DNA of 6,221 bases from Actinomycetota bacterium (GTDB taxonomy: Bacteria > Actinomycetota > Acidimicrobiia > Acidimicrobiales > UBA8592): positions 44,467 to 50,687 of the forward strand of contig PATO01000006.1 of NCBI GenBank assembly GCA_002712415.1. The letters are read 5' to 3'. Positions 1 to 5,658 of this stretch are shown here, one piece after another (positions within the stretch are counted from its first letter, which is position 1; each line of letters opens with the position of its first letter). Position numbers and translations under genes: made by a program. The notes under the pieces were generated by a model. The model was not told where the DNA came from, did not search any database, and was given only the letters and a program-made list of their open reading frames with translations.

Positions 1-167
1 GTGAATGTTTCAAATACGATTTCTCCATTGACTACGTCAAACCACAATGTCGATAAATGTGGTGTGCCATCTTTGTTAATTGTGGCGACTTGAAGACTTT
101 TTTGGGATGCTATGAATTGCGTAACCTCTTCCTCGGTCATGCGTATCATTTCTCGTCGGTTGCTCAT
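1..167 (-). CDS. PPOX-class (split beta-barrel) flavin/F420-dependent protein, N-terminal part, cut by window edge
   Basis: The minus strand opens at an ATG at 167 and stays open for 55 codons to the window edge, so only the N-terminus is present. The visible protein starts MSNRREMIRMTEEEVTQF and continues with LQVATINKDGTPHLSTLWF. That is the first helix and the opening beta-hairpin of the pyridoxamine-5'-phosphate-oxidase-like fold, as in actinobacterial F420-binding PPOX proteins such as the Rv1155 type. Family members bind F420, FMN or haem and reduce diverse small molecules; the substrate cannot be read here. ATGs at 149 and 140 are alternative starts. No Shine-Dalgarno precedes 167, but TAAGTT lies 8 nt upstream and could be a -10 box of a near-leaderless transcript. 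The gene is divergent from the phosphatase gene at 271. Family assignment is fairly secure; cofactor choice is inference. Confidence 0.8.
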   Translation of the reverse strand, partial: MSNRREMIRMTEEEVTQFIASQKSLQVATINKDGTPHLSTLWFDVVNGEIVFETF

Positions 168-257
168 GTTTGTGAAACTTACACTCAAGTTTTGGTTACG
201 TCTAAATCAGGCTGAGGTCATCGTCCATAAGATGAGAGTCTTTAAAGTTTCTTCGGT

Positions 258-263
258 TAATGT
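258..263 (+). promoter_or_regulatory. Possible -10 box for the phosphatase gene (leaderless pattern)
   Basis: TAATGT fits the actinobacterial TAnnnT -10 consensus and lies 7 nt before the ATG at 271. The same hexamer occurs 6 nt before the sulfatase ATG. No good -35 is visible at the expected place. The 103-bp divergent gap (168-270) must hold promoters for both flanking genes. This box supports 271 rather than an upstream start. Confidence 0.35.
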
Positions 264-270
264 GTTTGGT

Positions 271-1008
271 ATGGAGGCATCTAGTTTTTTTGACCTTTCG
301 GAGCAAATCAGTGACGAGATCATGTCTAGTCTTAGTTCGCTTGAGGACTGGGGTATAGCTGATGGGCACCCAGGGCAATACAAGCATGATGTCATTGCCG
401 ATGAGATAATGACTCCTCAACTGATTGCTGCCGGTCTGGGCGTAATCAGCGAAGAATCGGAACCGACTGGCTTAGATAAACCTTTTGTTGCGATTGTCGA
501 CCCGATTGATGGGTCCACGAACGCAAACCTTGGTTTACCCTGGTATGCGCTGAGTCTGTGCTTGGTGCATAACGAAGAGGCAGTTGCAGCATTTGTGAAG
601 AATTTAGCAATGGGAGAGACATTCAGAGCTGAACTCGGTTCCGGCGCCGAGAAAAATAGCCAAAAGATCGTGGTATCGGGAGTTACAGATATTGAAGATT
701 CCATAGTGGTTTTCAATGACCTGCCAACAAAGCATTTTGGTTGGAGACAATATCGTGCTCTCGGTTCAGCTGCCTTAGATTTATGCAAAGTTGCTGATGG
801 GTCTTTCGATGCTTTCGTTGATATGGGAGAGGGATTAGCGATCTGGGACTATGCGGGAGCGGCGTTAATATGTAAGGAAGCTGGGGCAAAAATCACAGAT
901 ATAGAAAGCAATCCTATTTCCCACCAACTTGGTATTCAGCGGAGACAAGTAATATGTGCAGGGTCAGATGAACTGCACAATACGATTCTTTCCCTCATGA
1001 GCCAATAG
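271..1008 (+). CDS. Inositol monophosphatase-family (FIG superfamily) phosphatase
   Basis: A 245-residue protein of the Mg2+-dependent, Li+-sensitive phosphatase superfamily, which hydrolyses sugar or inositol phosphates and, in CysQ relatives, PAP. Visible motifs: the metal-binding glutamates in GVISEES (E61/E62); the DPIDGSTN signature (D77, D80, G81, S82); RALGSAALDLCKVADGSFDAF (about 162-182); and IWDYAGAALICKEAGA (191-206), whose D193 is the distal metal/substrate aspartate. The first metal-loop segment reads GQYKHDVIADE, not the usual K-x-D-x-V-T-x-x-D. I associate that variant with an actinobacterial subfamily of unknown substrate. The frame is open back to 112, but ATGs at 112 and 232 would overlap or crowd the divergent PPOX gene. 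The ATG at 271 gives a full domain and has TAATGT 7 nt upstream. 232 (258 aa) remains possible. The stop is 3 bp from that of the convergent sulfatase. Confidence 0.87.
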   Translation: MEASSFFDLSEQISDEIMSSLSSLEDWGIADGHPGQYKHDVIADEIMTPQLIAAGLGVISEESEPTGLDKPFVAIVDPIDGSTNANLGLPWYALSLCLVHNEEAVAAFVKNLAMGETFRAELGSGAEKNSQKIVVSGVTDIEDSIVVFNDLPTKHFGWRQYRALGSAALDLCKVADGSFDAFVDMGEGLAIWDYAGAALICKEAGAKITDIESNPISHQLGIQRRQVICAGSDELHNTILSLMSQ

Positions 1009-1011
1009 TGC

Positions 1012-2511
1012 TTATTCGTTATCTTGCCTTTCTCGCCAGCCGTGAACCAACGAGGGAAACCGGTTATCAGGTTGCCATGGGATAACATCACTTGTTTGCA
1101 CAAGCCATTCAAGAATACGGTCCTGCAGGTCTTGAGTTATCGCTAGAATATGCGCATCATCTTTTCGCGATGTCGCTAATATGTTGACCTTTTCCTGGGG
1201 GTCCTTTTCTCTGTCATACAGTTCATTCTGTTCATTTTGCCGGCGAATGAAAGACCATTTCTGTGTTCTTACACAATGTGCTTTCCCTACTAGTTCGGGC
1301 ATTTCATGTTGGATTTCTGATTTGTGTTTATAAATCCACCCAGCGACTTCAAATAGGTGATTGTCTTCTGGGTTAAAGCCGCCTTCACAGAAGACAGCCT
1401 CGCGGTGTTCAATATTGGAATCACTGAGGATAGGAAGCAAGCTCTTTCCAAAGTGAGTGTGATTTGCTTCAGTTTCGGCGATTTCTAGACACGTAGGAAG
1501 CAAATCAATCATCTCGACTCCAGAGTGAGCCACTTCACTCTCACTAACTTTTGGTCCGGCGATTATTAATGGATTTTGGACCAAGCAAGGATCAAGACCT
1601 GAGGGCCATTTCTCCACTAAGCCATGATCACCTAAATATTCTCCATGATCGCTGAAGCAGAAAGTGTATGTGTTATCTGCATATCCGTATTGATCTATAG
1701 CCAGTAGTAAGCGTCCTAGTTGGTCATCTACTCTGCTGACCATTCCATAGTAAGTAGCGGTAATCTCAGCATGGTCTTCAATGGATAGATCCGTCCAGCC
1801 ATACCTTTCTCTCAATTCGTTCATGAACTCTGGTTTCCCAACTGTTTCTTCGGTAGATATGGGCTTTAGCATAGAGTCTCGGTCGTGAAGTGAGAACCAG
1901 GGGTCTTCCACCATGAACGGTGGGTGAGGCGCTAACAAGGGAATCCACATAGCCCAAGGTTTATCCGAGGTTCTTTGTTCAAGCCACTGGATTGCTGTTT
2001 GTATTGTTGCCTCATCTCCATCTATGCGAGGTTCGTTTCCTTGTTTCCCAAACCAGAATGCGTTGTAAAGTAAATCATTCTGGTCACCATTGAAGTTAAT
2101 ATCGCTCCAGTTCCATGATGGTTTAACTAGGTTTCCGCAGAAGTCTGTGCTCATCTCTGTGACGTCCTGTGCGAAAACATCCCCTCGGTTGCCTGGTAGT
2201 GCAACCTCATATCCAGCATCCTTCAAGTATTTGAGGAGGTTTGGTTCCCATGGTTTAAGAAGGTTGTCAAGGGTACGGTGACCTGCCGTATGTGGATACC
2301 ACCCAGTCATGATTGAAGTTCGACTTGGACCACACACCGAATGCTGCGACCATGCAGAGCTGAATCTCGTCCCTCGCTTTGCTAAATTGTCAAAATTAGG
2401 AGTTAAAGCTTCGCTATTTCCAAAGCATCCTAAAGCGTCTGCTCGGAGTTGATCAGGCGTAAATAGGAGGATATTAGACCTATCGGGCTTGGATGAAGGG
2501 GTTTGGACCAT
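1012..2511 (-). CDS. Formylglycine-dependent sulfatase / alkaline-phosphatase-superfamily hydrolase
   Basis: A 499-residue type I sulfatase-like hydrolase, expected to cleave sulfate (or phosphate/phosphonate) esters. The core motif CGPSRTSIMTG (C60-G70) fits C-x-P-S-R, so C60 is probably converted to formylglycine. The metal site is D20-Q21 in TPDQLRAD and D288-H289 in SDHGEYLGDHG. H196 in APHPPF and K301 fit the catalytic His and Lys. The C-terminal LYDREKDPQEKVN is the usual sulfatase tail strand. Length is typical. No signal peptide is seen, so it is probably cytoplasmic. The D-Q/D-H pairing resembles choline sulfatases and phosphonate monoester hydrolases more than arylsulfatases with a D-D pair, so the substrate is open. 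The start is well constrained: an in-frame TAA lies three codons upstream. No Shine-Dalgarno is present, and the promoter places transcription start at the ATG. No formylglycine-generating enzyme gene lies in the window. Confidence 0.92.
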   Translation of the reverse strand: MVQTPSSKPDRSNILLFTPDQLRADALGCFGNSEALTPNFDNLAKRGTRFSSAWSQHSVCGPSRTSIMTGWYPHTAGHRTLDNLLKPWEPNLLKYLKDAGYEVALPGNRGDVFAQDVTEMSTDFCGNLVKPSWNWSDINFNGDQNDLLYNAFWFGKQGNEPRIDGDEATIQTAIQWLEQRTSDKPWAMWIPLLAPHPPFMVEDPWFSLHDRDSMLKPISTEETVGKPEFMNELRERYGWTDLSIEDHAEITATYYGMVSRVDDQLGRLLLAIDQYGYADNTYTFCFSDHGEYLGDHGLVEKWPSGLDPCLVQNPLIIAGPKVSESEVAHSGVEMIDLLPTCLEIAETEANHTHFGKSLLPILSDSNIEHREAVFCEGGFNPEDNHLFEVAGWIYKHKSEIQHEMPELVGKAHCVRTQKWSFIRRQNEQNELYDREKDPQEKVNILATSRKDDAHILAITQDLQDRILEWLVQTSDVIPWQPDNRFPSLVHGWRERQDNE

Positions 2512-2517
2512 GTGGAT

Positions 2518-2546
2518 ACATTAATTAGCAAACTTCTTCTTTACAA
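2518..2546 (-). promoter_or_regulatory. Probable sulfatase promoter (leaderless)
   Basis: On the minus strand TTGTAA (2546-2541) and TAATGT (2523-2518) are separated by exactly 17 bp. The -10 box is followed by ATCCAC and then the ATG at 2511. Transcription starting about 7 nt after the -10 would begin at the start codon, which explains the missing Shine-Dalgarno. The match to TTGACA is partial (4 of 6). Confidence 0.5.
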
Positions 2547-2550
2547 AGAA
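2537..2550. repeat. 14-bp dyad overlapping the sulfatase -35 box (possible operator)
   Basis: The plus strand reads ttctttacaaagaa: perfect 6-bp arms around a 2-bp centre. It covers the predicted -35 hexamer (2541-2546), where a dimeric repressor could block polymerase. It is too short and lacks the T-tract context for a terminator of the upstream tRNA. An operator role is inference; AT-rich dyads also arise by chance. Confidence 0.3.
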
Positions 2551-2619
2551 TAAACTGATTAACCAAATAAAGAAATTAGGGCCAACCAGCTAGTCTGAGG
2601 TAAAAGCAGAACGTCAGTG

Positions 2620-2693
2620 TGGGCGCTGAGGGACTCGAACCCCCGACCCTCTCGGTGTAAACGAGATGCTCTAGCCAACTGAGCTAAGCGCCC
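2620..2693 (-). tRNA. tRNA-Val (anticodon UAC)
   Basis: The minus strand folds as a complete cloverleaf. The acceptor stem GGGCGCT (2693-2687) pairs perfectly with AGCGCCC (2627-2621). The D-arm has GCTC and GAGC around AGTTGGCTA. The anticodon stem TCTCG/CGAGA encloses the loop TTTACAC, giving anticodon TAC (plus-strand positions 2657-2659). The T-arm has GGGGG and CCCTC around TTCGAGT. The discriminator base is A at 2620. The following bases are CAC, so CCA is not encoded and must be added enzymatically. The tRNA is 74 nt with no intron. It lies on the same strand as its neighbours, between the YbaK-like and sulfatase genes. Confidence 0.97.
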
Positions 2694-2697
2694 TTGA

Positions 2698-2715
2698 GTT
2701 AGATAGCACTCTAAC
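2698..2715. repeat. Inverted repeat directly upstream of tRNA-Val
   Basis: gttaga and tctaac form perfect 6-bp arms around the 6-nt loop tagcac, ending 5 bp before the tRNA 5' end. On the minus strand it contains TATCTA, a possible -10 box for the tRNA. It could be a promoter-overlapping dyad or a hairpin in the pre-tRNA leader. No clear -35 was found. Confidence 0.3.
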
Positions 2716-2744
2716 GGGTAAAGCTGATCTTTTGCGATAGGTGA

Positions 2745-2768
2745 GAAAGAAATGGTGAAGTTTCTTTC
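2745..2768 (-). terminator. Stem-loop downstream of the YbaK-like gene, possible weak terminator
   Basis: gaaagaaa and tttctttc are perfect 8-bp arms around the 8-nt loop tggtgaag. It lies 30 bp past the YbaK-family stop and before the tRNA-Val gene. The stem has few GC pairs and no separate U-tract follows on the minus strand (next bases TCACC), so intrinsic termination would be weak. It could instead be a processing site between the mRNA and the tRNA. Confidence 0.3.
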
Positions 2769-2798
2769 CAATGGTGCTTAAAGGAATTGCACCAGCTA

Positions 2799-3284
2799 CT
2801 AATTTACGATTGGCATGGACAAACCATCCACAATATGTGTGTTAGGGAATCTAAGTAGATTATCGGGCGATAGGTAAATTTTTGCGCTACGTGAACCACC
2901 CCCAATGATGACTTTTCGGGTTTCCATCACCAAGCTATCAATCCAAATGGGAAGATCTACAGGAAGGCCCACCGGGGTGACTCCCCCAATTTCCATTCCG
3001 GTAAGTTCCTTAGTTATCTCAGCGCTGGCAAAGGAGGCTTTTCGGGTACCGAGCCGCTTTCGAGCAACTTTGTTGACATTAATTCTTGTCGTGGCCAAAA
3101 CTACACATAGAGCATAAACCGGTGATTCAGCTTTTCCTTCAAGCAAGATCGCGTTTGCAGACTCGTCTAGAGAGTAGCCGTAGTGGTTACAAAATTCGGC
3201 GGTGTCAGCAAAAGATGGTTCACAATCAATAACCTCATAGGTCGCTCCGGCATCTTTTAATGACTCTAGGACTTTCATACTCAT
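2799..3284 (-). CDS. YbaK/EbsC (aminoacyl-tRNA deacylase-like) family protein
   Basis: A 161-residue single-domain protein of the YbaK/ProX fold. Characterised members remove wrong amino acids from tRNA (for example Cys from tRNA-Pro), acting in the cytoplasm. Visible signatures are VVLATTRINVNKVARKRLG (about 61-79), ASFASAEITKELTGMEIGG (83-101), the loop GGVTPVGLP (100-108) and VIIGGGSRSAKI (125-136). Length is usual for a stand-alone member. The segment where E. coli-type YbaK carries its conserved lysine (a K-T-L-like motif) reads ESANAILLEG (41-50) with no lysine at that place. I recall a related SAN-type subfamily in actinobacteria, so canonical deacylation should not be assumed. The start at 3284 is fixed by GAGGAG 5 nt upstream; a second ATG lies two codons in. 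The tRNA-Val gene 105 bp downstream may be a chance neighbour. Confidence 0.85.
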   Translation of the reverse strand: MSMKVLESLKDAGATYEVIDCEPSFADTAEFCNHYGYSLDESANAILLEGKAESPVYALCVVLATTRINVNKVARKRLGTRKASFASAEITKELTGMEIGGVTPVGLPVDLPIWIDSLVMETRKVIIGGGSRSAKIYLSPDNLLRFPNTHIVDGLSMPIVN

Positions 3285-3289
3285 CTAAT

Positions 3290-3296
3290 CTCCTCT
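3290..3296 (-). promoter_or_regulatory. Shine-Dalgarno for the YbaK-like gene
   Basis: The minus strand reads AGAGGAG with 5 nt to the ATG at 3284. It is the clearest ribosome binding site in the window and favours this ATG over the one at 3278. An AT-rich stretch, TATAGGGTATA (3311-3301), just upstream may contain a -10 box, but no matching -35 was found. Confidence 0.7.
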
Positions 3297-3299
3297 TGC

Positions 3300-3414
3300 T
3301 TATACCCTATACATTTATTGTTCTGCTCAGTTAGTGGTTGTTCGGTTTAAGAACTGTGGTCACATACTTGCCCAATTGCGAAGGTAGAAAAATTGGAATC
3401 AAGCTAAAAACGAA
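3300..3414. other. Non-coding stretch upstream of the YbaK-like gene
   Basis: No open frame of useful length was seen on either strand. The stretch must contain the YbaK-like gene's promoter. One short inverted repeat is visible: ccaatt (3372-3377) and aattgg (3391-3396) around 13 nt. It has no obvious role. Confidence 0.4.
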
Positions 3415-3732
3415 ATGCGAGATGCCATAGCGAAGCTTTTCATTCCATTAAGCTGATTGATCATAATGATGACCCGTCAATTCCGGCTATTTTTTCTCTT
3501 GTCGGTTTTGGACTTTTCGCTGCCTCTGCATATTTGTGGGACCAACATTGGTCATTGCTTTTAGTTTTTTTAATTGTGGTTTATCTATTGGCGACGAAAA
3601 CTGTTTTAGGAAAACTTTGTTTTTTTACTTTTTAAAGTGCGTTATGTGGTTCCAATCATTGCGGGGATGCTCGTTTACCATGTTTGTTTGCAATTCCGCT
3701 CTTTAAGTTTCGCTCAAGATCTGCAAAAATGA
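3415..3732 (+). pseudogene. Probable frameshifted remnant of a small membrane protein
   Basis: No intact gene is present, but three plus-strand segments read like one protein of about 100 residues. ATG at 3415 opens MRDAIAKLF in one frame. From about 3441 the next frame gives HSIKLIDHNDDPSIPAIF and two strongly hydrophobic stretches: the first ends FAASAYLWD, the second contains WSLLLVFLIVVYLLATKTV. That frame stops at TAA 3633-3635. The first frame then resumes with KVRYVVPIIAGMLVYHV to TGA 3730-3732. The middle frame has no ATG or GTG start of its own. Both frame changes coincide with T-runs (3437-3440; 3620-3626 or 3629-3633), which suits slippage mutations or sequencing errors. No family is recognised. 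No Shine-Dalgarno precedes 3415. The alternative is non-coding DNA that happens to be hydrophobic in translation because it is T-rich. Confidence 0.4.
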
Positions 3733-3736
3733 CCCG

Positions 3737-3787
3737 CTCTATTTATCCCACTCGAATGCTAATTTACTAGTGAGACGGCAAATAGAG
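3737..3787 (-). terminator. Stem-loop after the LLM oxidoreductase gene, possible operon terminator
   Basis: Reading the minus strand from 8 bp past the LLM stop, CTCTATTT (3787-3780) pairs perfectly with AAATAGAG (3744-3737). Inside it, TCTCACT (3775-3769) pairs with AGTGGGA (3752-3746) through one G-U. The two helices are offset by a 4-nt/1-nt internal loop and capped by 16 nt. A run of five Ts follows on the minus strand (3729-3725), about 7 nt beyond the stem base. Placement fits an operon end, but the long loop and distant U-tract make it atypical. It could instead be a 3'-end-protecting structure. Confidence 0.4.
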
Positions 3788-3795
3788 GACGAAAG

Positions 3796-4674
3796 CTAGT
3801 CTGCCTTCGTTTTCAATACGACACTTTCGCCAAATTCTTGCAATTGTTCCATTCCACTTGTCCCTCCAAAGATAAAACCAGGAACCATGATGCGCCCAAC
3901 TCCCGCTTCTTGCATCTTTTGAACACCTTCAATTCTGTCGCCATCACCAAAGACTGAATAGTGTGCATTAATTTCAATTTCTGCAGGATTACGGCCATTA
4001 TCCTCGGCAGCGTGTCGCACGTCAGCTATGAGTTTTTGGAGCTCCGAAAAGTCTCCTGTTCCGGGATAATACCCATCGGCAAGCTTTACTGCTCTCCTTA
4101 TCGCTGCTGGTGTATCTCCACCCACCAGAATCGGAATTTTCTCTTGCTTTGGTCGCGGTGTACAAGTGAGCGGGTCAAAGTCAACGAATTCTCCGTGAAA
4201 TTCAATATCGGTTCCTGACCAGACTGCGTGGAGCGCTTCAACATATTCATCTGTTCTTGCGCCTCTCCGCTCCCACGGAACGCCTAAAGCTTCAAATTCT
4301 TCTTTCAGCCAACCCACTCCTATTCCGAGTTCGACTTTCCCATTAGTGAGATGGTCAAGCGTCGCTATTTCCTTGGCCAGTATCAAGGGATTTCGTTGAG
4401 GAAGGATCAGAATACATGTCCCTAGTCTGAGGCTAGGTGCTGCCGCTGAAATGTATGCCAACCAGACTAGAGGGTCAGGTATCCAGGTATCTTTAGTGGC
4501 TGGTACTTTGCCATCCGCCGTGTACGGATATTTGGACTCGATTGATGATGGGAAGATGACGTGTTCCCCTCCCCACACTGACTCAAATCCAACCTGTTCA
4601 GCGAGTTGACATATTTTAACTGCGCTGTTTCCTTCTGTTCCGATGCTGCTAGCGAATGCTAAACCGAATTTCAT
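3796..4674 (-). CDS. LLM class F420-dependent oxidoreductase (Rv2161c-like, TIGR03619 type)
   Basis: A 292-residue TIM-barrel protein of the luciferase-like monooxygenase superfamily, in the branch that uses deazaflavin F420 for hydride transfer. It starts at the first beta strand (MKFGLAFASS). GGEHVIFP (35-42) follows. The subfamily hallmark is the block ILPQRNPLILAKEIATLDHL (90-109), then NGKVELGIGVGWLKEEFEALG (111-131) and ERRGARTDEY (135-144). PRPKQEKIPILVGGDTPAAI (173-192) and KLADGYYPG (197-205) are the late barrel strands near the phosphate-binding site. No signal peptide is seen; it is cytoplasmic. The start codon directly follows the stop of the DUF1295 gene (TAAATG), with only a weak GGGG site within that gene, so expression probably depends on translational coupling. 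The substrate is unknown; the context suggests a lipid-like partner. F420 use is known for the family, not shown here. Confidence 0.92.
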   Translation of the reverse strand: MKFGLAFASSIGTEGNSAVKICQLAEQVGFESVWGGEHVIFPSSIESKYPYTADGKVPATKDTWIPDPLVWLAYISAAAPSLRLGTCILILPQRNPLILAKEIATLDHLTNGKVELGIGVGWLKEEFEALGVPWERRGARTDEYVEALHAVWSGTDIEFHGEFVDFDPLTCTPRPKQEKIPILVGGDTPAAIRRAVKLADGYYPGTGDFSELQKLIADVRHAAEDNGRNPAEIEINAHYSVFGDGDRIEGVQKMQEAGVGRIMVPGFIFGGTSGMEQLQEFGESVVLKTKAD

Positions 4675-5580
4675 TTATTTCCCCGTCTCGTTGCGTTTTT
4701 GTAACTTAGCTGATGGTCGCTTCAGAATAAGAATTGGTGTGCTCTTTACATATTCTGCATAGCTTGGGTCCTCGCTCCATTGTTTATTGGCCCGCCGTTC
4801 AAGAATTGGGATACCGCTAATTTTAGTAAGGAGAATTATGACGAATACCGGCGAAATCAATGCAACCCATCTCCAACCTGACAGAACTGGGAGACCTATC
4901 ACTGCTATCCCGATCCAAAGCAAGATCTCTCCAAAATAATTAGGGTGTCGTGACCATGCCCACAAACCAGTGCTGATGAATTTCCCATCATTTCTATTGT
5001 CACGTCGGAAAGTTTTCTTTTGTTGGTCGGCCACCACTTCAATCGCGAATCCGAGCACCCAAAGACATATACCAATAACAGCAAACGCACCGAAACTTTT
5101 AGGTTTTTCCGTTGTAAGGATCACCAGTGCACCAGCAAGATTCATCAAAACCCATAGCCCTTGGAGTGACCACCACGAGAGAAATGGAATGAAGCGATGC
5201 TTTACGCTATCAAAACGACTATCACCACCAGTTTGTTTTGCACGCATGAACAGAAATGATCCCAAGCGAACAGCCCATATCAACACCATGACAGCGACTA
5301 TGAACGAACGAGCGTCACGTTCGTTACTCGCTGCCAACGCATAAACAATTAACGTGATTGTTGTTATTGACCCTGCGAGATCAAAGTAGTGTTCCGTTCT
5401 GGCTATGAAAGAAGGTATAAATACGACGTAATTGATCGCATACGCAAGGATTGCGCAGATTGCGAGGGTAGGCATACCGTTGACTTCCGTACTCCCCGAA
5501 CTCAACGCCAATGTAAGTAGAAATCCTAACGATATAGATAACGAAAGGCTTATAAGTGAAATGCGTAGTTGTTTATCCAT
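4675..5580 (-). CDS. DUF1295 family (steroid 5-alpha-reductase-like) integral membrane protein
   Basis: A 301-residue polytopic membrane protein with about 6-8 hydrophobic segments, roughly at 8-28, 36-58, 66-86, 91-110, 138-156, 165-184 and 219-255. The family hallmark near the C-terminus is TGLWAWSRHPNYFGEILLW (204-222), with R211, H212, P213, N214, Y215 and E218. The motif is shared with the steroid 5-alpha-reductase / isoprenylcysteine-methyltransferase-like fold, where it forms part of the cofactor site. FIARTEHYFDLAGSITT (58-74) matches the conserved N-terminal block of DUF1295. The tail is polar and basic. Reduction of a lipid or isoprenoid double bond is plausible, but no bacterial substrate is assigned with confidence. 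It is the first gene of an operon with the F420 oxidoreductase, with zero spacer. The ATG at 5580 has no Shine-Dalgarno, and TACTCT sits 6 nt before it. Confidence 0.88.
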   Translation of the reverse strand: MDKQLRISLISLSLSISLGFLLTLALSSGSTEVNGMPTLAICAILAYAINYVVFIPSFIARTEHYFDLAGSITTITLIVYALAASNERDARSFIVAVMVLIWAVRLGSFLFMRAKQTGGDSRFDSVKHRFIPFLSWWSLQGLWVLMNLAGALVILTTEKPKSFGAFAVIGICLWVLGFAIEVVADQQKKTFRRDNRNDGKFISTGLWAWSRHPNYFGEILLWIGIAVIGLPVLSGWRWVALISPVFVIILLTKISGIPILERRANKQWSEDPSYAEYVKSTPILILKRPSAKLQKRNETGK

Positions 5581-5586
5581 GTCGCT

Positions 5587-5592
5587 AGAGTA
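5587..5592 (-). promoter_or_regulatory. Possible -10 box of the DUF1295-LLM operon (leaderless pattern)
   Basis: TACTCT on the minus strand fits TAnnnT and is followed by 6 nt (AGCGAC) and the ATG at 5580, the same spacing as the sulfatase promoter. The -35 position (5615-5610, ATCACG) does not resemble TTGACA, so the call rests on the -10 and its spacing alone. Confidence 0.35.
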
Positions 5593-5658
5593 GCCTCATT
5601 GAAGACCTTCGTGATGTTAGGGTGTGAGAGTATCCAAAAAGAAGTTGGTCACAGAATT

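Noticed and set aside
112..270. In-frame N-terminal extension of the phosphatase gene from ATG 112 or 232
   Set aside because: From 112 it overlaps the start of the divergent PPOX gene. The extra residues resemble no phosphatase N-terminus, and 271 already yields a complete domain with a -10-like box upstream.
417..788. 123-codon minus-strand open frame
   Set aside because: It is an antisense shadow of the phosphatase gene covering its conserved motifs, with no domain of its own.
2559..2771. 70-codon minus-strand open frame containing GRLAQLARASRLHREGRGFE
   Set aside because: This peptide is the translation of the tRNA-Val gene itself, a well-known artefact of tRNA regions.
3466..3564. Plus-strand small ORF starting MMTRQFRLFFLLSV
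   Set aside because: It has no Shine-Dalgarno and lies out of frame with the more protein-like hydrophobic segment at the same place. Its hydrophobic look comes from T-rich DNA.
4970..5344. 124-codon plus-strand open frame
   Set aside because: It lies antisense inside the DUF1295 gene, whose conserved motifs and membrane segments are clear. The antisense protein has no recognisable domain.
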